Part shown: in pieces, positions 31,870 to 37,597 of the stretch | How the letters are laid out: each line of letters opens with the position of its first letter | How positions within the stretch are numbered: the first letter of the stretch is position 1 | Made by a program: the position numbers and the translations under genes | The notes under the pieces: model-generated | What the model saw: only the letters and a program-made list of their open reading frames with translations | Told to the model about the DNA's origin: nothing | Database searches by the model: none | Assembly (NCBI GenBank): GCA_018396975.1 | Contig: JAGTQA010000023.1 | Span: forward strand, 1-37,597 | Origin: Candidatus Bathyarchaeota archaeon | GTDB lineage: Archaea > Thermoproteota > Bathyarchaeia > Bathyarchaeales > DTEX01 | Direction of reading: 5' to 3' | DNA: 37,597 bases

Positions 31870-32655
31870 ATGATGGTCGAATATTATCTGCCTAGAGGGA
31901 TGCGCCCCTCAACCCTAGAGGAGCGGAGAAAATTCTATACTGAGGAATTTAATATTGCTGGCGTCCGCGATTGGTTTAGGAACTGGATTGGCAAGGTTGT
32001 CTTCGCGGTGATAATTGGTAGGCATACAAGGATTTATCCGCCCGAGTATGAGGAGGATGCCTCAGCAACCATCCTAATAGACAGCTATAGGAGCCTAGAG
32101 GATGTTAGGGGATGGATACTTGAGTTCCTCCCAGAATCAGTATATTATGACAGAAATATTTATGATGAAGACGGCAACGTTCTAGGCCAAGAATTGGCCT
32201 TTGACCTAGACCCAGAGAACCTAACATGCCCAATACACGGATCCCTCGAGGATAAGATGCGTAGGGGTCAGGGCCTAAGCTTCTGCGAGATAGAGCTCGA
32301 AATGGTTAGGGATGAGACAATAAGGCTCTACGAGGAGCTCTCGAAAAACTTCTCAAACCTAAGAGTAGTGTATTCTGGAAGGGGCTTCCACATACACATT
32401 CTCGACCTAGAGACCTTCAGCTGGAGCCATGAGGAGCGTAGTAAACTTGCAAGGAATATGAGGGAGATGGGATTCATGATAGATGAATGGGTAACCTCCG
32501 GGAGCATGAGATTGATTAGGCTCCCCCACAGCCTTCATGGAATGGTCTCCAGAATAGTCACGCCGATAAATGCATCCGAGCTCGAGTCATTTAATCCCAT
32601 TGAGGATAGGAGATGCATACCAAAGTTTCTTAGAGAAGGTGGGAGAGACGCCTAA
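31870..32655 (+). CDS. priS: DNA primase small subunit-like protein (PriS)
   Basis: The 261-aa protein carries archaeal/eukaryotic primase motifs: YLPRGMRPSTLEERRKFYTEEF at the start, the catalytic LAFDLDPEN (Asp-x-Asp), a cysteine/histidine knuckle (LTCPIHGS and SFCEIE), VVYSGRGFHIHILDLE and SMRLIRLPHSLHG. It is shorter than typical archaeal PriS (about 330-360 aa), so some helices or loops are missing, but the catalytic triad appears present. In cells PriS pairs with PriL to make RNA/DNA primers; no priL is visible in the window. ATG 31870 has GAGGG upstream. Confidence 0.85.
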   Translation: MMVEYYLPRGMRPSTLEERRKFYTEEFNIAGVRDWFRNWIGKVVFAVIIGRHTRIYPPEYEEDASATILIDSYRSLEDVRGWILEFLPESVYYDRNIYDEDGNVLGQELAFDLDPENLTCPIHGSLEDKMRRGQGLSFCEIELEMVRDETIRLYEELSKNFSNLRVVYSGRGFHIHILDLETFSWSHEERSKLARNMREMGFMIDEWVTSGSMRLIRLPHSLHGMVSRIVTPINASELESFNPIEDRRCIPKFLREGGRDA

Positions 32656-32675
32656 AAGCACTAGGCTCTTACCCC

Positions 32676-32834
32676 TCACTTTCTCTTACATGCCCTCCGC
32701 TTCTTTACCTCCTCGGCCTTCTTCTCCTCCTTTCCATAATAGTAGTATTTCTTTTTCTTTTCAGCCTCTGACAAGTATAATTCCCCCAACCTCGAAGATA
32801 TTATCTCATCCTTTACCCATATAAAATTTAGCAT
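32676..32834 (-). CDS. Possible small Lys-rich protein
   Basis: Not recognised. From ATG 32834 the ORF encodes 52 aa. It is a short hydrophobic/aromatic start (MLNFIWV), a helix with SSRLGELYLSEAE, then a very basic KKKKYYYYGKEEKK tail ending RRACKRK. TTAAGGATA directly precedes the ATG. The track's longer form would add residues from 32897 and overlap the IMPase start. Basic tails like this occur in nucleic-acid-associated small proteins. Low complexity makes a chance ORF possible. Confidence 0.4.
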   Translation of the reverse strand: MLNFIWVKDEIISSRLGELYLSEAEKKKKYYYYGKEEKKAEEVKKRRACKRK

Positions 32835-32884
32835 TATCCTTAAATGGATAGTGACAGATCTTTCTTGATAAGCTGGTGAATGTG

Positions 32885-33715
32885 ATGGAGCCAGCATGTG
32901 AGAGAATGGACTGGAAGGTTAAGTTACTATCCGATCTTGCTAGGGAGATTTATTCATCCGTCCACCCAATCCTCGGGACATCGAAGGCTGGAGAGAACGT
33001 CGGCTTAGGCTTCGGAGGGGACAAGACAAAATTCATAGACGCCGTATCTGAGGATGCAGCCCTAAAGTATTTGGAGAGATCTGGTGTTTCATGCGTGTTT
33101 GTTGGCGAGGAGTGCGGTGTTAAGGAGATCGGCTCATCACCAGAATTCTACCTTATAGTTGATGGTGTTGATGGAACAAGTAATGCTGTAAGGGGAATAA
33201 GATTCGCCTCGGCATCTATAGCCATGTCGCCAACCAAGTGGCTCGGTGACATAGAGGCAGCGGTCGTAATAGACCTATTTGATGGGGGATTATACTCGGC
33301 TATAAAGGGTAAGGGCGCCGAGTATAATGGCAGGCCGATTAAGCCATCAGACATAAGAAGCCTTAAGGACGCGATTGTAAGCATAGATGTTTCAAGGAGT
33401 AGGAAGTCGATAAAGAGGACCGCGCCAATAATGGGTAGAGTTAAGGGCTTAAGATCCCTCGGCTCAGCATCACTAGAGATATGCCACGTCGCATCGGGAC
33501 TCCTAGACGCTTACATTGATCTGCGGGATATGCTCAGGACAATAGATTTTGCGGCTGGAATGCTGATAGTTAGGGAGGCTGGAGGTTTATTTCTTCAGCC
33601 CAGCGGTGAGGAGATCCCAAATGTCCCGCTGACTGAGGTTAGGCGCTTCTCGGTTATAGCCTCAGCGAACAGAAACATTTTTGACGAAATAATCTCCTTA
33701 ATTGATTTAGGATAA
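32885..33715 (+). CDS. Inositol monophosphatase / archaeal FBPase family phosphatase
   Basis: The about 276-aa protein is a member of the lithium-sensitive phosphatase family. Metal-site motifs are FVGEECG, LIVDGVDGTSNAVRG (variant of D-P-L-D-G-T-x-N) and TIDFAAGMLIVREAGG at the end, where the family has WDxAAG. LFDGGLYSAIKGKGAEYNG is also typical. Archaeal members often act on both inositol-1-phosphate and fructose-1,6-bisphosphate. ATG 32885 is preferred over GTG 32876. It is followed by the phosphoesterase gene 20 nt later, probably cotranscribed. Confidence 0.9.
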   Translation: MEPACERMDWKVKLLSDLAREIYSSVHPILGTSKAGENVGLGFGGDKTKFIDAVSEDAALKYLERSGVSCVFVGEECGVKEIGSSPEFYLIVDGVDGTSNAVRGIRFASASIAMSPTKWLGDIEAAVVIDLFDGGLYSAIKGKGAEYNGRPIKPSDIRSLKDAIVSIDVSRSRKSIKRTAPIMGRVKGLRSLGSASLEICHVASGLLDAYIDLRDMLRTIDFAAGMLIVREAGGLFLQPSGEEIPNVPLTEVRRFSVIASANRNIFDEIISLIDLG

Positions 33716-33735
33716 TCCGCGCCAAGTGCATATTT

Positions 33736-34608
33736 ATGAGTGAAGAGCCTAGAACATTACTTAAGCCGGTAAGTCCCTACCCAGCATTATTGATTGAGAG
33801 CGGCTCGGAGAAGTTCCTAACCATCTCAGACATACATTTGGGTTGGGAGGCAAACCTAGCTGGGGAGGGGGTTCACGTCCCATCCCAAACAAATAAGCTT
33901 CTGAGAAGACTTGAAAGGATAATATCGCTTGTTAAACCCGACTGCCTAACCATACTCGGCGACATAAAGCATACGATTGAGAAGATTGAGCTTGAAGAGT
34001 GGCGGGATGTACCAATCTTCTTCGAGAGCCTCCTCAGAAAAATATCATGTATAAAAGTTATTCCCGGAAATCACGATGGGAACATAGAGGTTTTGTTGCC
34101 AGAGGGGGTTGAGGTGGCACCGCAGCAGGGGATTGTTATTGGCGGGGCCGGACTATTCCATGGGCATACATGGCCGGACATAAAGCTATTAGGCTGCGAA
34201 ACGCTGATTATAGGGCATATACATCCAACAGTAACATTTAAGGATCCAATGGGCTTCCGAATAACCAGCCAAGTCTGGGTTAGAGCACCATGCGATAGGC
34301 CCACGCTAGTAAGGTCAACACTAAAGCACTATAATGTTAGGCTTAAGAGGGATGATGACCCAGAGGAGATTTTGAGGGCAAAATTCTCCATCGAGCCCAA
34401 AGTTAGGAGCCTCATAGTAATGCCCTCCTTCAACGACTTTCTAGGCGGGAGGGCGATAAATAGGGCTTCAATATCTAGGGATGTGATCTTCAAGGATTTT
34501 ATCGGCCCGGTTCTAAGATCCGGAAGCGTTGATCTTGAGAGAGCTGAAATTTATTTGCTAGATGGAACCTTTATCGGCACGCTTAACAAGCTGAGCATGC
34601 TAGAGTAG
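33736..34608 (+). CDS. Metallophosphoesterase (PdeM/YkuE-like archaeal type)
   Basis: A 290-aa calcineurin-fold enzyme. Motifs are TISDIHLGWE (D-x-H), LTILGDIKHT (GD), KVIPGNHDGN (GNHD), GLFHGHTWPD and LIIGHIHPTVTF (GHxH). Close archaeal relatives are annotated as DNA-repair-associated or SbcD-like phosphoesterases of unproven substrate. A C-terminal domain of about 80 residues (from SIEPKVRSLIVMPSFNDFLGGRAIN) is present in this subgroup. It starts at ATG 33736, close after the IMPase gene, and its 3' end overlaps the convergent GH127 gene by nine bases. Confidence 0.9.
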   Translation: MSEEPRTLLKPVSPYPALLIESGSEKFLTISDIHLGWEANLAGEGVHVPSQTNKLLRRLERIISLVKPDCLTILGDIKHTIEKIELEEWRDVPIFFESLLRKISCIKVIPGNHDGNIEVLLPEGVEVAPQQGIVIGGAGLFHGHTWPDIKLLGCETLIIGHIHPTVTFKDPMGFRITSQVWVRAPCDRPTLVRSTLKHYNVRLKRDDDPEEILRAKFSIEPKVRSLIVMPSFNDFLGGRAINRASISRDVIFKDFIGPVLRSGSVDLERAEIYLLDGTFIGTLNKLSMLE

Positions 34609-36495
34609 CTTTTCTGGGGATCTCACCCAGACCGTCATTGGGCTGCGCTCCCTATTGGCCCAAGCATAGTATGGTATTGCAGTGAACTCTACATTACGTA
34701 CACTAAGCCTAACCTCATCCTTGTAGGCATATAATTTCCTTCCGAAGGCCTCAGGATCCACTGCTAATGCCTCACCACGCACAACCATCACCCCGCCAAG
34801 CAAATCCCGCATCCATTCAACCCTAATCTGAGAGTCATCGGGTAGAACAAGATCCCACACGTCGAATCCTGGATTATCAACGCCCTCAAAGCAGTAAACT
34901 ATTGGTCCACGTTTCAATGCAACCCTATCATTATTCTCCATAACGTGTGGGTGGGAGATCAGCCTCTCAACCGGCATCTTAAGCAAAATCCTAACTTTAT
35001 CGCCATCTCTCCACGAGCGGCTTATCACGGCATACCCAGACACCAAAGGCCCACTAAACTTCTCGCCATTAACAGATATGCTCGCATCCCTACACCAGCC
35101 TGGAACACGTAGGTGGAGGTTGAACTCTTTCACGTCCGCTGGATGTATGGTTATGTTAATCTCCCCATCCCATGGGTAATTGGTCTCTTGGATAAGAGTT
35201 ATCTCCGATCCATCAAGGTCTATCCTCGCCTTTCCACTGGCATAGAGGTGCACCCATACACCGTTATCCGATGTGCTGTAGAAGTAGCCGGGTAATGAGG
35301 CTATCAGCCTAGCTATATTTGGTGGGCAGCATGCGCACTCAAACCACTCTTGACGCCTATGCCTACCCCTATCAGCCAATGGATTAACATAAAAGTAGTG
35401 TCTGCCATCAAGGGATATTCCAGACAATACTCCATTGTATAGGGCCAGCTCCATTATATCTGCGAATGCGCCGTCGCCAGTTAATAGTAGCATGCGCCAG
35501 TTCCACATGAAATTGGCTATGGCAGCGCATGTCTCGGCATAAGCCCTAGAATTTGGCAGCTCATAGTCTTCGCCAAATGCTTCGCCTTCATATCGCGAGC
35601 CAACCCCACCAGTCACATACATTTTACGCTCAACCATATTGTGCCATAGGCGCATGAGGGCCTCAAAGAGGGTTTTGTCACCAACCTCAGCATATACGTC
35701 CGCCACTCCGCAATTTAGATATAGGGCTCTGACAGCATGCCCCACGATCTCGTCCAGCTCCCTAAAGGGCTTATGGTCGATGTGGTATGGGTTTCCTCCG
35801 ATAATGCCTTTCCCACGGTTATCGATGAAGAAGCATGCCAGATCCAAATATTCCCTCTTCCCAACAGTCCGATATAACTCTACGAGGGCCATTTCGACCT
35901 CAGGATGCCCGGGTACACCAACGCGCTTCCCTGGACCGAATGTGTCAACTATGTGATCTGCAAATCGGCATGCGATCTCTAGGAGCCTTCTGTTGCCAGC
36001 TGATCTATAGAGCGCCACGGCCGCCTGCATCAAATGTCCAGCGCAATAGAGCTCATGCATATCCCTAAGGTTCTTCCACCGCTCACTCTTCCGCTCAAAG
36101 GTGAAGAATGTGTTTAGGTAGCCGTTCTCATCCTGTGCCGCGGCAATCTCATCAATAGTTTGCTCCACTAAACTAATAATTTCTGGGTTAGGTTCATATG
36201 CGTGTGAAAAGGCTGCTGCCTCAATCCACTTATAGACGTCTGAGTCATTAAAGACTAGGCCGCGGAAGCTCCCGGTCTCCTTCCCAGACGCCCTCCGGAA
36301 ATTAAATATGCGGCCAGTCTCCTCTAGCAGCCTATACTGGGATGGAATGGTAACCTCCCTTATAATCTTCAGCCTAGGAGCCCAGAACCCATCCTCCAGC
36401 CGAACGTTCTCGATGGGAACCGGCCTTAGCCTAGCATATAAACTTCGCGATGTATCGGTAACAACCGTAAAGTGTTCTTTACCCACCAATAACAT
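34600..36495 (-). CDS. GH127 family (beta-L-arabinofuranosidase-like) glycoside hydrolase
   Basis: The 631-aa protein is a GH127/DUF1680 enzyme. The alpha/alpha barrel is followed by beta-sandwich domains. The unusual cysteine/zinc active site is visible: AYAETCAAIANFMW (Glu321, Cys323) and WFECACCPPNIARL (Cys389, Cys390), corresponding to the Glu-Cys-Cys-Cys set known from bifidobacterial HypBA1. DENGYLNTFF and HELYCAGHLMQAAVALY are also family hallmarks. Such enzymes release L-arabinofuranose from plant hydroxyproline-rich or pectic glycans. There is no signal peptide, so it acts inside the cell. ATG 36495 is preceded by a run of six Gs. Confidence 0.95.
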   Translation of the reverse strand: MLLVGKEHFTVVTDTSRSLYARLRPVPIENVRLEDGFWAPRLKIIREVTIPSQYRLLEETGRIFNFRRASGKETGSFRGLVFNDSDVYKWIEAAAFSHAYEPNPEIISLVEQTIDEIAAAQDENGYLNTFFTFERKSERWKNLRDMHELYCAGHLMQAAVALYRSAGNRRLLEIACRFADHIVDTFGPGKRVGVPGHPEVEMALVELYRTVGKREYLDLACFFIDNRGKGIIGGNPYHIDHKPFRELDEIVGHAVRALYLNCGVADVYAEVGDKTLFEALMRLWHNMVERKMYVTGGVGSRYEGEAFGEDYELPNSRAYAETCAAIANFMWNWRMLLLTGDGAFADIMELALYNGVLSGISLDGRHYFYVNPLADRGRHRRQEWFECACCPPNIARLIASLPGYFYSTSDNGVWVHLYASGKARIDLDGSEITLIQETNYPWDGEINITIHPADVKEFNLHLRVPGWCRDASISVNGEKFSGPLVSGYAVISRSWRDGDKVRILLKMPVERLISHPHVMENNDRVALKRGPIVYCFEGVDNPGFDVWDLVLPDDSQIRVEWMRDLLGGVMVVRGEALAVDPEAFGRKLYAYKDEVRLSVRNVEFTAIPYYAWANRERSPMTVWVRSPEKLL

Positions 36496-36594
36496 TTCCC
36501 CCCGATATACGAGAAAATAGTCTCAAGCAATTTAAATGTTTAGTGGTAGAAAGCGATTATATTGGAGGGAAAAATTTGGGGGAGCCGATTACGT

Positions 36595-36825
36595 TTATGG
36601 TAGGCATACGGCTGTCTGAGTATGCTGGACCCCCTCAATTGCATGTATCCTCTTTATAACATCCTTCAACGTCTCTAGGCTGTCTAGTTCGGCATAAACT
36701 ATTATATCATATTGTCCTGTTACGGCATGAGCGGTCTTCACACCCTCAATCCTCGATATTTCTGAGGCCACCTGCCACGGCTCTCCCCTTTCAACCTCAA
36801 CTAGAATATACACGCTTATCTGCAT
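36595..36825 (-). CDS. Stand-alone Lrp/AsnC ligand-binding (RAM) domain protein
   Basis: The 76-aa protein starts at ATG 36825 (MQISVYILVEVERGEPW). It contains VASEISRIEGVKTAHAVTGQYDIIVYAELDSLETLKDVIKRIHAIEGVQHTQT, the full beta-alpha-beta-beta-alpha-beta RAM fold of Lrp/AsnC regulators, with no helix-turn-helix. Such single-domain proteins bind amino acids and may modulate other regulators. The track start 36882 lies before the family N-terminus. A TATA candidate ATATTTTTAA (36869-36861, minus) lies about 40 nt upstream. Confidence 0.92.
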   Translation of the reverse strand: MQISVYILVEVERGEPWQVASEISRIEGVKTAHAVTGQYDIIVYAELDSLETLKDVIKRIHAIEGVQHTQTAVCLP

Positions 36826-36928
36826 TAGGCACACCAAGAGTATTTTATGGTGAGAATAATTAAAAATATATCGCAGTTCCACAATACTAAATCTAGGACT
36901 CCACGTAAAATTTTAGGAAGCCCCGGGG

Positions 36929-37492
36929 ATGGAGGAGGAAAAACTAAGGAGGATAGCCGAGCTTAGGGAGATTCTAGAGGAAAGAATTAGGAGCTTAGAG
37001 GGTGAGATTGAAGGATTAAGGACGCTTCTGGAATTCGTTAATGAGATTCTGCTTGAAGTGAGCTTCAAAAGGGCTGAGGAGATGGTGGCGCCGCCAAAAG
37101 CCGCTGAAGTAGCACCAGTTCAGCCTCCAAGCCCACCGCAAGTTAAAGCGATTCCACTTAAGACTGGTGGTGGAGAAAACTTAGCAAACATATATATTGA
37201 GGGCCGAAATATGCGTGTCATACCTGAGGCGGATAAAAAATTCGATGTTGGCACGCCACCCTTTAAGGCCTTCCTAGTAGATAAGGTTCTAATGAGGATG
37301 CATGAAGTTGACCAAGAAGCTGTTAGGAAGGGTGAACTTATGCCCGATGAGGCCCTATCCTTCGATATAAAGACTGATGGAAACATATTACGTGAGATAC
37401 TTGTTAGAAATATAACGCCGCAAAGGGAGCGGGAACTCCGCTCGGCAATAAGATGGACCCTAGAAAAAATGTATGAGAAAACAAGAGCTTAA
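36929..37492 (+). CDS. Conserved-looking coiled-coil protein of unknown function
   Basis: A 187-aa protein in two parts. The N-terminal 45 residues are a charged coiled coil (LRRIAELREILEERIRSLEG). A Pro/Ala/Val-rich linker over about residues 52-80 follows, and then a compact C-terminal domain with GENLANIYIEGRNMRVIPEAD, PPFKAFLVDKVLMRMHEVD, DIKTDGNILREILVRN and a final helix RELRSAIRWTLEKMYEK. I do not recognise the family. ATG 36929 follows a CCCCGGGG-containing stretch, with only a weak GGGG possible RBS. It is divergent from the RAM-domain gene. Confidence 0.8.
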   Translation: MEEEKLRRIAELREILEERIRSLEGEIEGLRTLLEFVNEILLEVSFKRAEEMVAPPKAAEVAPVQPPSPPQVKAIPLKTGGGENLANIYIEGRNMRVIPEADKKFDVGTPPFKAFLVDKVLMRMHEVDQEAVRKGELMPDEALSFDIKTDGNILREILVRNITPQRERELRSAIRWTLEKMYEKTRA

Positions 37493-37538
37493 CACGAAAA
37501 GCTCATATTAGACATTCACCCTTAAGCTCTCTTGGACG

Positions 37539-37597
37539 ATGAGGAAATCGAGGTACGAGGACGCACCCTCAGTGGATGACGAGCTTTTCCCGCTCCT
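37539..37597 (+). CDS. Possible truncated ORF running off the window end
   Basis: From ATG 37539 an open frame of 19 codons (MRKSRYEDAPSVDDELFPL) continues to the last base without a stop. There is no strong RBS, and the product is not recognised. It may be the start of the next gene or just part of a noncoding spacer. Confidence 0.25.
   Translation, partial: MRKSRYEDAPSVDDELFPL

Noticed and set aside
37535-37590. C/D-box sRNA
   Set aside because: There are GATGAGG and GATGACG look-alikes of box C, but no convincing CTGA box D pairs.
1-37597. CRISPR array, insertion sequence or prophage
   Set aside because: No spaced direct repeats, transposase, integrase or phage structural genes were seen.

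Overview
The window is archaeal chromosomal DNA. Diagnostic genes are RNA polymerase subunits Rpo7 and Rpo12 (RpoP), Spt4, ribosomal proteins S24e and S27ae, a GTP-dependent dephospho-CoA kinase (DUF359), a PriS-like primase, archaeal translin, F420 biosynthesis (CofE) and TATA/leaderless promoters. Arginine is mostly AGG/AGA and isoleucine often ATA, as in many thermophiles. The gene mix (F420 ligases, M42 peptidase, GH127 and GH106-like glycosidases, translin plus endonuclease V) suggests a Thermoproteota-type lineage such as Bathyarchaeia. That placement is inference; no 16S or other strong marker is present.

Layout. 1-2.5 kb: a minus-strand tRNA-Gly(CCC), a pcm gene split by a 40-nt bulge-helix-bulge (BHB) intron, a membrane-anchored coiled-coil protein and rpiA. 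2.5-8 kb (minus): a DUF998 membrane protein, a 1020-aa GH106-like glycosidase and an AT-rich B12-binding radical SAM gene. 8-12 kb: an M23-like protein, an RraA/VOC/PPC run, a stand-alone pyruvate-kinase alpha/beta domain and moaD-moaE. 12-17 kb: a tRNA methylthiotransferase, DUF72, an ATP-grasp glutamate ligase, MobA and CofE. 17-20 kb: purA, then the information-processing cluster rpo7-spt4-DUF359 kinase-rps24e-rps27ae. 20-24 kb: a phosphodiesterase, a membrane protein, a translin-endonuclease V-HD operon and an orphan PqqD-like protein. 24-30 kb: Ldh2-type dehydrogenase, a Zn-Cys protein, DUF4380, M42 peptidase, aminotransferase, nadE. 30-37.6 kb: rpoP, ahcY, priS, an IMPase/FBPase, a phosphoesterase, GH127, a Lrp-type RAM domain, a coiled-coil protein and a truncated ORF at the window end.

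Two results stand out. First, pcm is interrupted by a 40-nt insert whose removal restores both the frame and the conserved S-A-P-H-M motif, and the junctions fold into a canonical 3-4-3 BHB substrate for the archaeal splicing endonuclease. Second, rpo7 and the DUF359 kinase have no ATG, GTG or TTG at their family N-termini. Each instead has an ACG codon placed 6-7 nt after a good Shine-Dalgarno sequence. ORF callers truncate both genes, and the operon they belong to appears to contain no ATG start at all.

Functionally the window combines information processing, cofactor synthesis (F420, molybdopterin, NAD), methyl-cycle and RNA-modification genes, and scattered cytoplasmic sugar-processing enzymes. 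There is no CRISPR array, insertion sequence or prophage.
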